The notes beneath the pieces are model-generated. The model saw only the letters and a program-made list of their open reading frames with translations, did not search any database and was not told the DNA's origin. Positions 45,747 through 54,451 of a DNA stretch of 64,000 bases are shown here, piece after piece. Position 1 is the stretch's first letter, and each line of letters opens with the position of its first letter. The position numbers were made by a program, and so were the translations under genes. The DNA is from Devosia enhydra (GTDB lineage Bacteria > Pseudomonadota > Alphaproteobacteria > Rhizobiales > Devosiaceae): positions 1,583,528 to 1,647,527 of the forward strand of contig NZ_FPKU01000001.1 of NCBI RefSeq assembly GCF_900119845.1, written 5' to 3'.

Positions 45747-45761
45747 GATTGTTAGACAATC
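45747..45761. promoter_or_regulatory. Perfect inverted repeat, GntR/FCD-type operator candidate
   Basis: GATTGT-TAG-ACAATC is a perfect dyad with six-base arms in the divergent region between the amidohydrolase and the ABC ATPase operon. The ATTGT/ACAAT halves resemble operators of FCD-type GntR regulators. The best candidate regulator in the window is the one at 53771-54451. Confidence 0.55.
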
Positions 45762-45800
45762 CACGACGAGGGGCAAGATGTCGAAACGGGGCGCAGCGTG

Positions 45801-46793
45801 ATGGCAGAGACGGCGCGACCTTTGCTGGAGGTCAGGGACCTTACGGTCGAAATCCCCGGCGATGCGCACGTCTATAAGCCCGTCGATGGTGTCTCGTTCT
45901 CCGTCGCGGCCGGTGAAATCCTCGGCCTCGTGGGCGAATCCGGGGCCGGCAAATCCGTTACCGGTTCGGCCATCATCGGGCTCTTGCAGCCGCCCGGCCG
46001 CATCGGCGGCGGCGAGGTGATCCTTGCCGGCGAGCGAATCGACCAGCTCGCCCCGCGCCAGATGCGCAGGCTGCGCGGCAAGCGCATCGGGCTCATCGCG
46101 CAGGACCCGCTGACCAGCCTCGACCCGCTGATGCGGGTGGGCGAACAGCTGATCGAAACCATCACCACCCATCTGCCGCTGTCGCGCAACGAGGCGCGCA
46201 GGAAGGCCCTGGGCCTCCTTGAAGAGGTCGGCATTCCCGACCCAGAACGCCGCATCGATGCCTATCCGCACGAATTTTCCGGCGGCATGCGGCAGCGCGT
46301 GGTGATCGCGCTGGCGCTCTGCGCTGACCCCGAACTGGTGATCGCCGACGAACCCACCACCGCGCTCGATGTGTCGGTCGCTGCCCAGGTGGTGGAACTG
46401 ATCAAGCGGCTGAGCCGCGAACGCGGCATGTCTGTGATCCTGATCACCCACGACATGGGCGTGATCGCCGAGGCCACCGACCGCGTAGCGGTGCTTTATG
46501 CCGGCCGCATCGCCGAGATCGGGCCGGTGCGAGACGTGGTGCTCACCCCCCGCCACCCTTACGCACAGGGGCTGATGAGCGCCATTCCTGATGTCGAGGA
46601 CACGCGCGAGCGCCTCGTGCAGATCCCTGGCACCATGCCGCGCCTTGCCGCCATGCCGACGGGCTGCGCCTTCCACCCGCGCTGCACCCATGCGATGCCG
46701 ATCTGCGCCCAGGTGCAGCCGCCGCTGGTCGATGGCGTCGCCTGCCACCTTTACAGCCCCGCCCCGCAGGCGGCCATCGCGGGAGCCGCCTGA
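45801..46793 (+). CDS. Peptide-type ABC importer ATP-binding protein (DppD/OppD type), second system
   Basis: 330-residue ATPase with Walker A GESGAGKSVTGSAIIG, signature [17 protein letters not shown], Walker [17 protein letters not shown] and a C-terminal oligo_HPY region (CAFHPRCTHAMPIC). It is the first gene of the plus-strand operon and has no permease beside it; the permeases of the minus operon (62419 onward) lack visible ATPases. Start at ATG 45801; a GTG one codon earlier is possible. Stop overlaps the next ATG (TGATG). Confidence 0.94.
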   Translation: MAETARPLLEVRDLTVEIPGDAHVYKPVDGVSFSVAAGEILGLVGESGAGKSVTGSAIIGLLQPPGRIGGGEVILAGERIDQLAPRQMRRLRGKRIGLIAQDPLTSLDPLMRVGEQLIETITTHLPLSRNEARRKALGLLEEVGIPDPERRIDAYPHEFSGGMRQRVVIALALCADPELVIADEPTTALDVSVAAQVVELIKRLSRERGMSVILITHDMGVIAEATDRVAVLYAGRIAEIGPVRDVVLTPRHPYAQGLMSAIPDVEDTRERLVQIPGTMPRLAAMPTGCAFHPRCTHAMPICAQVQPPLVDGVACHLYSPAPQAAIAGAA

Positions 46794-47800
46794 TGAGCGA
46801 TGTGTTCGTCGAGATCGATGCCGTCAGCCGCCGCTTCGATGTCAGCAAGCCGCTGGTCACGCGCCTCATCCATCGCGAGCCCAAGCAATATCTCAAGGCG
46901 GTCGATAAGGTCAGCCTGTCGGTGGTGCGGGGCGAAACCCTCGCCATCGTGGGGGAATCGGGCTCGGGCAAATCGACGCTGGCCAATGTGATCGTCGGGC
47001 TGCTCAATGCCAGCGATGGCAGCGTGCGCTTTGACGGGCACCTGACCTCGGAAAAATCGGGCCGCGAACTGGCCCCTGCCATCCGCCGGCGCATGCAGAT
47101 GGTGTTCCAGGACCCCTATGCGAGCCTCAATCCGCGCTGGCGGGTGGGGGCGATCATCGCCGAGCCGATCCATGCCTTCGATCTGGCGCGCGGACCCGAT
47201 GTCGGGCGCCGGGTGGGGGAACTGCTCGAACTGGTCGGGCTGCACCCCGACGATGCCAAACGCTATCCGCATGAGTTTTCGGGCGGGCAGCGCCAGCGCA
47301 TCGCCATAGCACGGGCGCTGGCCTCCGAGGCCGATTTCCTCGTCTGCGACGAACCCACTTCGGCGCTCGACGTCTCGGTGCAGGCCCAGATCCTCAATCT
47401 GATGAAGGATCTGCAGGATCGGCTGTCGCTGACCTATGTGCTGATCAGCCACAATCTGGCAGTCGTGCGCCATATGGCGACGCGCATCGGGGTCATGTAT
47501 CTGGGTCGGATCGTGGAGCTCGCGCCGGCTCATGAGCTTTTTGCCACCCCCCGCCATCCCTATACCCAGATGCTGCTGGCCGCCCTGCCCGATGTGCGGA
47601 TGACCGGCCGCGCCCGAACCAAGGTGAGCGGGGAAATCCCGAGCCCGATCAACCCGCCCACAGGATGCCATTTCCACACGCGGTGCCCGCATGCCAATGC
47701 CCGCTGCAAGAGCGAGGTCCCGGCGCTGCTTGATGGGGTGGCGTGCCACGCCGTTCACGAAGGGCGCATCGCCCCGATGCGCGTGACCGCCAGCGCCTGA
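46793..47800 (+). CDS. Peptide-type ABC importer ATP-binding protein (DppF/OppF type), second system
   Basis: 335-residue ATPase with Walker A GESGSGKSTLANVIVG, signature FSGGQRQRIAIARALAS, Walker B FLVCDEPTSALDVSVQ and C-terminal CHFHTRCPHANARC. It pairs with the previous ATPase. Its stop overlaps the ATG of the carboxypeptidase gene (TGATG), showing tight translational coupling along this operon. Confidence 0.94.
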   Translation: MSDVFVEIDAVSRRFDVSKPLVTRLIHREPKQYLKAVDKVSLSVVRGETLAIVGESGSGKSTLANVIVGLLNASDGSVRFDGHLTSEKSGRELAPAIRRRMQMVFQDPYASLNPRWRVGAIIAEPIHAFDLARGPDVGRRVGELLELVGLHPDDAKRYPHEFSGGQRQRIAIARALASEADFLVCDEPTSALDVSVQAQILNLMKDLQDRLSLTYVLISHNLAVVRHMATRIGVMYLGRIVELAPAHELFATPRHPYTQMLLAALPDVRMTGRARTKVSGEIPSPINPPTGCHFHTRCPHANARCKSEVPALLDGVACHAVHEGRIAPMRVTASA

Positions 47801-49320
47801 TGAGCTACCAGGCGCTCACCGAGAGGATGGCGGGCATCAGCGACGTGCTGGGCGCGATCTCGCTGCTGACATGGGACGCGCGCACGCAGATGCCGCCCGG
47901 CGGCGCCATCACACGCGGTCGGCAGATCGCGACGCTGACCGAGGTGGCGCGTGAGCATCTCGTGGCAATCGAAACGCGTCGCCTGCTCGATAAAGCCGAT
48001 GCCGAGACGGCGGGGCTCAAGCCGGACACGATCGAGCGCCAGTCGATTGCCAATATTCGCGCCGCGCTCGCCTTCCACGACAGGGTGCCGCTCGACCTCC
48101 TGCGGCGGCGGGCGAACCTGTCATCCGATGCCCATGCCGCCTGGCTCGAGGCGCGGCGCGACGCCGATTTTGCCGCCTTCGCGCCCTGGCTGGAACGGAT
48201 GGTGGACCTGACCCGAGAGCTGGCGGATGCCATCGGCGGAGGCGGCACGCGCTACGACGCGCTGCTCGATCTCTACGAACCCGGCATGACCTGGCCCACG
48301 CTGCAACCGCTGATGGCGGAGCTGCGCGCGGGCCTTCTGCCGCTCCTCGGCGACATCCGGAATGCAAAGGCGCCGCGCAGCGACTTTCTTCGCGGGCATT
48401 TTCCCGTGGCCCGGCAGCGCGAGATGGTGCGGCAGCTGGCGCAGATCCTCGGCTACGACCTCACGCGCGGCCGCATCGACGACGTCATCCACCCCTTCGA
48501 GGTGGCGATGGCGCGCGATGATGTGCGCATCACAGCGCGCTATGACGAAAGCTGGCTGGTGCCGGGCCTCGTCGCGGCGCTGCACGAGACGGGGCACGCG
48601 CTTTACGAACAGGCCGTTGACCCGGCCCTGCAACGCGGCGCGATGACCTGTGACCTGCGCACGCTCTATCTCGTGGGTGGCCCGAGCTTCGGCATGCATG
48701 AGGGGCAGTCGCGGCTGTTCGAAAACCACGTCGGCAAGAGCCGGGCTTTCTGGCAGGCGCATTTCGGCGTGGTGCAGGCACTGTTCCCCGAGGCGCTTGC
48801 GGGGATCGACGCGGACACCTTCTGGCGCGGCTTTTGCGCGGTCACGCCCTCGCCGATCCATTTCGGCTCGGACGAAGTCAGCCACGATTTGCACATCATG
48901 GTCCGCGTCGATCTCGAGCATCAGATGATCGATGGCGACATGAAGGTCGCCGATCTACCCGAGGCCTGGAACGCCCGGATGAAGGTCGATCTCGGCATCG
49001 TCGTGCCCAACGCCCGCGACGGCGTTTTGCAGGACGTGCACTGGCCGACCGGGCAGTTCGGCACGTTCTCGAACTACACCATCGGCTCGATGACGGCGGC
49101 GCAAATTTTCGCCCATGCCGAGACGCTGCCGGGGGTCTCGGACGGGCTCGGTCGCGGCGACAACGCCCCGCTGCTGAAGGTTCTGAGCCAAGGCCTCTAT
49201 CGCCACGGCCGCCGTTTTTCGCGCGCAGAGGCAATAGCCCGGTTCACCGGCCAGCCCGATTCCGTGCAGCCCTATCTTGCCTATCTTGATCGCAAGTATC
49301 GCAACCTATACGCGCTCTGA
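47800..49320 (+). CDS. M32 family metallocarboxypeptidase
   Basis: 506-residue zinc carboxypeptidase of the Taq/Pfu family, cytoplasmic, removing C-terminal residues from peptides. The active site HEXXH is in ALHETGHALYEQ (about residue 265) and the third ligand region is MHEGQSRLFENHVGKSRAFW. The start ATG overlaps the stop of the ABC ATPase. Its presence with peptide-type transport genes indicates the imported substrate carries a peptide bond, or that the enzyme trims an amide-linked conjugate. Confidence 0.95.
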   Translation: MSYQALTERMAGISDVLGAISLLTWDARTQMPPGGAITRGRQIATLTEVAREHLVAIETRRLLDKADAETAGLKPDTIERQSIANIRAALAFHDRVPLDLLRRRANLSSDAHAAWLEARRDADFAAFAPWLERMVDLTRELADAIGGGGTRYDALLDLYEPGMTWPTLQPLMAELRAGLLPLLGDIRNAKAPRSDFLRGHFPVARQREMVRQLAQILGYDLTRGRIDDVIHPFEVAMARDDVRITARYDESWLVPGLVAALHETGHALYEQAVDPALQRGAMTCDLRTLYLVGGPSFGMHEGQSRLFENHVGKSRAFWQAHFGVVQALFPEALAGIDADTFWRGFCAVTPSPIHFGSDEVSHDLHIMVRVDLEHQMIDGDMKVADLPEAWNARMKVDLGIVVPNARDGVLQDVHWPTGQFGTFSNYTIGSMTAAQIFAHAETLPGVSDGLGRGDNAPLLKVLSQGLYRHGRRFSRAEAIARFTGQPDSVQPYLAYLDRKYRNLYAL

Positions 49321-49358
49321 TGCAACCGAGCGCCGGACTTTCCGGAGGAGACTTCTTG

Positions 49359-50090
49359 ATGGACGCCGTGCCCCCGATTTCAGACGCCATACGCGCCAAG
49401 CTCGGCCGCGTCGCGGTGCCCACCGTGGTATCGCTGCTGTGGCGCAAGGGCTTCAAGAACACGCTGATGTTCCACCCCAAGCCGCTCAACCCACGCGCCG
49501 TGCGCTTCATCGGCCCGGCCTATACGGTGCGCACCGTGCCCGTGCGCGAGGATCTGGTGGAAGCCCAGGCCTCGGGCTCCCGGCCCAACCTGCAGGCCCG
49601 CTCGGTGGATGAAATTCCGGCGGGCGCCGTGCTGGCGGTGGCCATGGATGGCGAGACCCGCACCGCCTTCATGGGCGACATCATGACCACGCACCTGCTG
49701 GTCAAGGGCGTTTCGGGCGTGGTGCTCGATGGCGGGGTGTCGGACACCGCCGCGATCTCGAACATCGAGCTGCCGCTCTTCTGCATGGGTGGCGCCGCGA
49801 CGCCGGTGACGTCGCACCGCTTCGTGCATGACCTCAACGTGCCCGTGGGCATCGATGGCGTGCTGGTCTGCCCCGGCGATGTGCTGATGAGCGATGCCAA
49901 TGGCGTTGTCTGCATCCCCCGCCATGTGGCAGAGGAAATCGCCGAAGCCGCCGCCGAGCGCGAGCTGCTCGAGGAATTCGTCGTCGGCAAGGTGCGCAAT
50001 GGCGCGCCGCTTGCCGGCACCTACCCCCCAAATGCCGAAACCATGGCCGAATACGAAGCCTGGCGCGCCGCCCGAGGAGACCAGAACTGA
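49359..50090 (+). CDS. RraA-like family protein with altered active-site arginine
   Basis: 243-residue RraA/HMG-aldolase fold protein (PTVVSLLWRKGFKNTLMF, then IPAGAVLAVAMDGETRTAFM, and LMSDANGVVCIPRHVAEEI). The usual DG-x-(V/I)-RD segment reads LDGGVSDTAAI, so the conserved Arg is Ser while the Asp is kept. This may mean a different carbonyl substrate or loss of aldolase activity. ATG 49359 follows GGAGGAG by eight bases; an in-frame ATG at 49320 is less likely. It is followed directly by a DapA-family lyase. Confidence 0.85.
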   Translation: MDAVPPISDAIRAKLGRVAVPTVVSLLWRKGFKNTLMFHPKPLNPRAVRFIGPAYTVRTVPVREDLVEAQASGSRPNLQARSVDEIPAGAVLAVAMDGETRTAFMGDIMTTHLLVKGVSGVVLDGGVSDTAAISNIELPLFCMGGAATPVTSHRFVHDLNVPVGIDGVLVCPGDVLMSDANGVVCIPRHVAEEIAEAAAERELLEEFVVGKVRNGAPLAGTYPPNAETMAEYEAWRAARGDQN

Positions 50091-51019
50091 TGACCGATCT
50101 TTCCACCGCCAAGGGCGTCTATGTGATTGCGGCCACGCCCTTCACCGAGACCGGCGAGATCGACTACGCCTCGATGGATCGCATGATCGACTTCTATGGC
50201 GAGGCCGGCTGCACCGGCATCACCATTCTGGGCATGATGGGCGAGGCGCCCAAGCTCGAGGCCGAGGAATCGATCGCCATCGTCCGCCGCTTCACCGAGC
50301 GCGCCAAGGACATGCCGATCATCGTGGGCGTTTCGGCCCCCGGCTTTGCCGCGATGCGCGCGCTCTCGAAGGCCAGTATGGACATGGGAGCCGCCGGCGT
50401 GATGGTGGCCCCGCCCCCCAGCCTGCGCACCGATGACCAGATCGTCGGCTATTACAACCAGGCGATCGAGGCCATCGGCAGCGATGTGCCGGTGGTGATC
50501 CAGGATTATCCGCTGGTGCTGAGCGTGGTGATGACGCCCGAAGTCATCCGCCGCATCGTCGAGAACCTGCCCAGCTGCGTGATGCTCAAGCATGAGGACT
50601 GGCCGGGGCTGGAAAAGATCTCGACGCTGCGCCGCTTCGAGAGCGAGGGCAAGATGCGCCATATCTCGATCCTCTGCGGCAATGGCGGGCTCTTCCTCGA
50701 TTTCGAGATGGGCCGCGGCGCCGATGGCGCGATGACGGGCTATGCCTTCCCCGACATGCTGGTCGACACCGTGCGGCTCTCCCAGGAGGGCAATGTCGAG
50801 GCGGCCCATGACCTCTTCGACGCGCATCTGCCGCTCATCCGCTACGAGCAGCAGCCGGGCATCGGGCTTGCCGCACGCAAATATGTGATGATGCGACGGG
50901 GTATCCTCAAGAGCGATGCGCAGCGCAAGCCGGGCGCCTCGCTTTCGGCCAAGGGCAAGGCGGAAATCGAGTTCCTGCTCGGCCGGCTCGCCCGCAAGGA
51001 CAAGCGGGCCGCCCTCTGA
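50090..51019 (+). CDS. DapA (dihydrodipicolinate synthase) family lyase/aldolase
   Basis: 309-residue class I aldolase-type TIM barrel. The substrate-carboxylate motif reads ITILGMMGEAPKL instead of GTTGE, the tyrosine is in VVIQDYPLVLS, and the Schiff-base lysine in CVMLKHEDWPGLEKI. The family includes dehydratases and aldolases for keto-deoxy acids as well as DapA itself. Context (RraA-like protein, GMC oxidoreductase) argues for a catabolic aldolase rather than lysine synthesis. ATG overlaps the preceding stop. Confidence 0.9.
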   Translation: MTDLSTAKGVYVIAATPFTETGEIDYASMDRMIDFYGEAGCTGITILGMMGEAPKLEAEESIAIVRRFTERAKDMPIIVGVSAPGFAAMRALSKASMDMGAAGVMVAPPPSLRTDDQIVGYYNQAIEAIGSDVPVVIQDYPLVLSVVMTPEVIRRIVENLPSCVMLKHEDWPGLEKISTLRRFESEGKMRHISILCGNGGLFLDFEMGRGADGAMTGYAFPDMLVDTVRLSQEGNVEAAHDLFDAHLPLIRYEQQPGIGLAARKYVMMRRGILKSDAQRKPGASLSAKGKAEIEFLLGRLARKDKRAAL

Positions 51020-52605
51020 TGCGAACGATCGGAGCCGACATTGTCGTTCTCGGCTCCGGTCCCACCGGCGCGGCCGCCACCTGGCGGCTCGCCATGGCCG
51101 GCGCCGACGTGCTCTGCGTCGAGCGCGGGCATCGGCTCGATCCCGACGCCATCGGGCGCGGCGAGCCGGACTGGGAGCTGAGGCGCGAAGGCCCGCTCAA
51201 CCCCAACCCCAATATCCGCCGGCATCGCGACGACCAGCCGATCGATGACGCGGAGAGCCCGATCAAGCCGATGATCGCCTCGACGGTGGGCGGCACCTCG
51301 CATCACTGGTCGACCCATGTGCCGCGCTTCCGACCCGAGGATTTTCGCACGAAAAGCCTCGATGGCGTGGGCGAGGACTGGCCGATCTCCTACGACGATC
51401 TGGCGCCCTATTACGAGATCAACGAGGCGATGACGGGTGTTGCCTATCTGCCCGGCGATCCTTCGGGACCGGTGCGGCAGGTGCCATCCAAGCCCCTACC
51501 CAGCATTGGCCCGCATGGGCGGCGCGTGGCGAAGGCCTTCGACGATCTCGGCTGGCACTGGTGGGTGGTGGATTATACCGCTGGCCGAGAAGCCGATCTG
51601 CCGCCCTGCACCCATGCCGGGCCCTGCGATATCGGCTGCCCCTCGCGGCGGCGGGCGAGTTCGGATGTCAATCATCTTGCCGCGGCGATCAAGGCCGGTG
51701 CGCGGCTCGAAACCGGGCTCCGCGCCTATCGGCTCGAAACCGACGGGCAGGATCGGGTCACCGCCCTGCTCTGCCGGTCGGATGAGGGCGATGTGCGGGT
51801 CGAGGCCAACCGCTTCGTGATCTGCGGCAATGGGCTCGCGACGCCATGGCTGCTGCTCAATTCACGCGATGAGCTGCACCCGGAAGGCCTCGCCAACAGC
51901 TCGGGGCTGGTCGGGCGCAATCTGATGCTGCACCCGCATGCCCGCATGGACGGGATCTTCGCGGACCGGCTCGGCACCTGGCTGCCGGGCAAGACCATCG
52001 GCATCACGACCCATGAATTTTTCGCCTCGCAGGGGCGCTGGCCGTTCAAGCGCGGCTTCAAGATGCAGCTGGGCGGCGGGCCGAGCCCGCTCGCCATCGC
52101 GCTTGGGGCCATCGAGGGCCACCGCCTGCCCTTCGGGGCTGCTCACCATGCCGAACTCGACGCGCTCTTTGACCATGCAATGAGCTTCACCGTCTGCATC
52201 GAGGACGAGGCGGAGGCGCACAATCGCATCGCGCTGTCTGAGACGCTCTCGGACCATGACGGCAACCCGGCGCCCAAGATGATCTACCGGCTCAGCGCCG
52301 ACTCGCGCGCCTGCCTGGATTTCGCGCTGGCCCGCGCCGAGGAGGTGCTGCGCCAGGCCGGCGCGGTGCGCACCCAATGCGATCCGCTCAAGGCGCAGGC
52401 AGGCTTTCACCTGATGGGCACGACGCGCATGGGCACCGATCCGACGCGCTCGGTGGTGGGGCCGGATGGCCGCAGCCACGATATCGGCAATCTTTATGTC
52501 GCCGATGCCAGCGTGTTCGTCACCGCCAGTTCCCTCAACCCCACGGCCACGGCACAGGCCTTCGCGCTGCGCGTCGCCGATGGCATTCTGGGACGGACGA
52601 AATGA
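51019..52605 (+). CDS. GMC family FAD oxidoreductase (gluconate 2-dehydrogenase-like flavoprotein)
   Basis: 528-residue flavoprotein. The FAD dinucleotide motif is VLGSGPTGAAATWRLAMAGA at residues 10-29. A Cys-rich segment, PPCTHAGPCDIGCPSRRRAS near residue 200, is typical of the gluconate dehydrogenase branch and could hold a cluster. The C-terminal motif FVTASSLNPTATAQAFALR carries the His/Asn-type catalytic region. It would oxidise an alcohol or sugar-acid hydroxyl. It overlaps the next gene by four bases, and that small gene may encode its partner subunit. No signal peptide is seen, and no cytochrome subunit is adjacent. Confidence 0.9.
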   Translation: MRTIGADIVVLGSGPTGAAATWRLAMAGADVLCVERGHRLDPDAIGRGEPDWELRREGPLNPNPNIRRHRDDQPIDDAESPIKPMIASTVGGTSHHWSTHVPRFRPEDFRTKSLDGVGEDWPISYDDLAPYYEINEAMTGVAYLPGDPSGPVRQVPSKPLPSIGPHGRRVAKAFDDLGWHWWVVDYTAGREADLPPCTHAGPCDIGCPSRRRASSDVNHLAAAIKAGARLETGLRAYRLETDGQDRVTALLCRSDEGDVRVEANRFVICGNGLATPWLLLNSRDELHPEGLANSSGLVGRNLMLHPHARMDGIFADRLGTWLPGKTIGITTHEFFASQGRWPFKRGFKMQLGGGPSPLAIALGAIEGHRLPFGAAHHAELDALFDHAMSFTVCIEDEAEAHNRIALSETLSDHDGNPAPKMIYRLSADSRACLDFALARAEEVLRQAGAVRTQCDPLKAQAGFHLMGTTRMGTDPTRSVVGPDGRSHDIGNLYVADASVFVTASSLNPTATAQAFALRVADGILGRTK

Positions 52606-52994
52606 CCGAGCCAAGCTTTCCGATCCTCGTCGAAACCGCCCTGCCCGGCAGCGACAACTGGCCAAGTGGCACGGTGGCACTGGGGAGAGGCGACTGGACG
52701 ACGAACCTCGGCGAGGATCTCATCGCACTCTGCGCGCGGCTGGAGGCGGCGCTCGCGCCATGCGAACCGGCTGACCGCCTTGCCAGGCTCGAGGCGGAAT
52801 TGGCCGGCGATGATGCCGGGCGGGCGGCGCTGCAAAAGGCGCTCTTTACCGCCTATTACACCGCCCCCGAAACCGTGGCGGCCACCGCGCGGGCGGCCGA
52901 AGCCGGGCCGGACGATCCCGATCCGCTGTTCGATCCCGCCCTCGTCGCAAACGTAGTGCGGGAGGGACGCGGAAGGATGCGGCGGATATCCTGA
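52602..52994 (+). CDS. Small protein of unknown function, probable GMC partner subunit
   Basis: 130-residue protein that starts MTEPSFPILVETALPGSDN and ends with a basic stretch (REGRGRMRRIS). I do not recognise a family with certainty. Its position directly after a GMC flavoprotein (ATGA overlap) is where gluconate-2-dehydrogenase subunit 3-like proteins are found, and its size and mostly helical, Ala-rich composition fit such a role, but it has no Tat signal. Its stop is at 52994 and the convergent SDR stop starts at 52995. Confidence 0.75.
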   Translation: MTEPSFPILVETALPGSDNWPSGTVALGRGDWTTNLGEDLIALCARLEAALAPCEPADRLARLEAELAGDDAGRAALQKALFTAYYTAPETVAATARAAEAGPDDPDPLFDPALVANVVREGRGRMRRIS

Positions 52995-53759
52995 TCAGCC
53001 CACCAGCCAGCCGCCATCGACGCGAAGACACGTGCCGGTGGTGAAGCTCGCGGCATCGCTGGCGAGAAACAGCGCGGCCCGCGCCACCTCCTCGGGCGTG
53101 CCGAGGCGTCCCAGCGGGTGCCGCCCGACCGAGCGCGCCTTGGCCGCCTCAGGATCGGGGGCGCGCGCGAAGGCCCGGCGCAGCAGCGGGGTATCGATGG
53201 CACCAGGAATCACGGCGTTGACGCGGATGCCCTCGGCGGCGTGATCGAGCGCCATGGTCTGCATCAGCGCCACGATGGCGCCCTTGGAGGCAAGATAGGC
53301 GGCATTGGCCTTGCCGCCCGAAAACGCCAGTTGCGAGCCCACCAGCACGATGGAGCCGGAGCCTGCCTCGCGCATCGGCGCTAGCACAGCCTGCGACCAG
53401 AGGAAGCTGCCGGTGAGATTGGCGCGGATGACGCCCTCCCACATCTCCAGCGTCGTATCGGGCACGGCGGTGCCGGTGGAATAGCCGGCGCAGGCAAAAA
53501 GCACGTCGACGCGGCCATGCCGGTCGAGAATGTCCGCCATATGGCGGGTGACGGTTGGCGCATCGCCGACATCGCCGGGGTGAATCGAGACGGAGGTGAG
53601 GCCCGAGAGATCGGCGGCAAGGCCTTCGAGCGCGGCGGCGTCGCGATCGACCAGCGCCAGACACGCGCCCTTTTCCGCAAAGAGGCGCGCAGCCGCAGCC
53701 CCGATGCCAGAGGCGCCTCCGGTGATGACGGCGACCCGGCCGTCGAAACGATCATCCAT
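52995..53759 (-). CDS. Short-chain dehydrogenase/reductase
   Basis: 254-residue classical SDR with the cofactor motif ITGGASGIGAAAARLFA, the catalytic Ser region VLVGSQLAFSG, and the Y-x3-K in ANAAYLASKGAIVALMQ. The Asp in ALVDRDAAALEGL favours NAD over NADP. It follows the GntR regulator by 11 bases on the same strand, making it the last gene of the minus operon. Likely oxidises a secondary alcohol in the same pathway; substrate unknown. Confidence 0.92.
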   Translation of the reverse strand: MDDRFDGRVAVITGGASGIGAAAARLFAEKGACLALVDRDAAALEGLAADLSGLTSVSIHPGDVGDAPTVTRHMADILDRHGRVDVLFACAGYSTGTAVPDTTLEMWEGVIRANLTGSFLWSQAVLAPMREAGSGSIVLVGSQLAFSGGKANAAYLASKGAIVALMQTMALDHAAEGIRVNAVIPGAIDTPLLRRAFARAPDPEAAKARSVGRHPLGRLGTPEEVARAALFLASDAASFTTGTCLRVDGGWLVG

Positions 53760-53770
53760 CGCAGGAGCTT

Positions 53771-54451
53771 TCAGTTGAGCGGCACGGGCGCGCCGGGCTG
53801 GCGCGAGGCGAGGTAATGGTCGGAAAGGAGCGTGAAGGCGTCACGCGTGGCGGTCGGGGCCGACACTTCCGCTAACAGCGCATCGCGCAAGGCCTTGTGG
53901 CGCACCAGCACCGTACCGAGATCGACGTCGCCATAGCGCGCGAGGTTGAAGAGAATGATGACGTAGCGCGCCATGGTGTTCCAGAGCGTCAAGGCCAGAT
54001 CGTTGCGGGCCGCCTCGGCGATGGTGCGGTGGAAGGCGAGATCGCAGCGCAGCACTTCGCCCAGATCGCCATGGGCAACGGCCTGCCCGAGATCATCGAG
54101 CGCCCTGTCGAGCAGCGCCATGTCGGAGGTGCCGTTGCGCCAATGCACAATAGCTTCCCGCACGAGCAGGGCCTCGAGCGCGAGGCGCACATCGAGCACG
54201 GCGCGTGTCTTGACCGGCCCGAACTCGCCGACGCGAAAGCCGCGATGCCGCCCGCCCACGAGAATGCCTTGCGCGTGCAGCACCTTGAGGGCTTCACGCG
54301 CCGGCACCCGCGAGCAGGCGAACATGTCCGAAAGCGTCGCCTCGGTCAGCCGGTCGCCGCTCTTGAGCTGGCCGGTCGCGATCATCTCGGCGAGCCGGTC
54401 CCCGATGCGATCGGATATCGAGACGTCGTCGGCCGGCTTCTTATCCAGCAT
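53771..54451 (-). CDS. GntR family transcriptional regulator, FCD type
   Basis: 226-residue regulator with the winged helix ATGQLKSGDRLTEATLSDMF, then SRVPAREALKVLHAQGILVG, and an FCD domain with the canonical metal-binding D-x3-H in RCDLAFHRTIAEAARND and a second His in VRHKALRDAL. I chose ATG 54451, overlapping the dehydrogenase gene by 11 bases; an in-frame ATG at 54484 gives a longer overlap. It is embedded in the hydantoinase/aminotransferase operon and could bind the palindrome at 45747. Confidence 0.9.
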   Translation of the reverse strand: MLDKKPADDVSISDRIGDRLAEMIATGQLKSGDRLTEATLSDMFACSRVPAREALKVLHAQGILVGGRHRGFRVGEFGPVKTRAVLDVRLALEALLVREAIVHWRNGTSDMALLDRALDDLGQAVAHGDLGEVLRCDLAFHRTIAEAARNDLALTLWNTMARYVIILFNLARYGDVDLGTVLVRHKALRDALLAEVSAPTATRDAFTLLSDHYLASRQPGAPVPLN

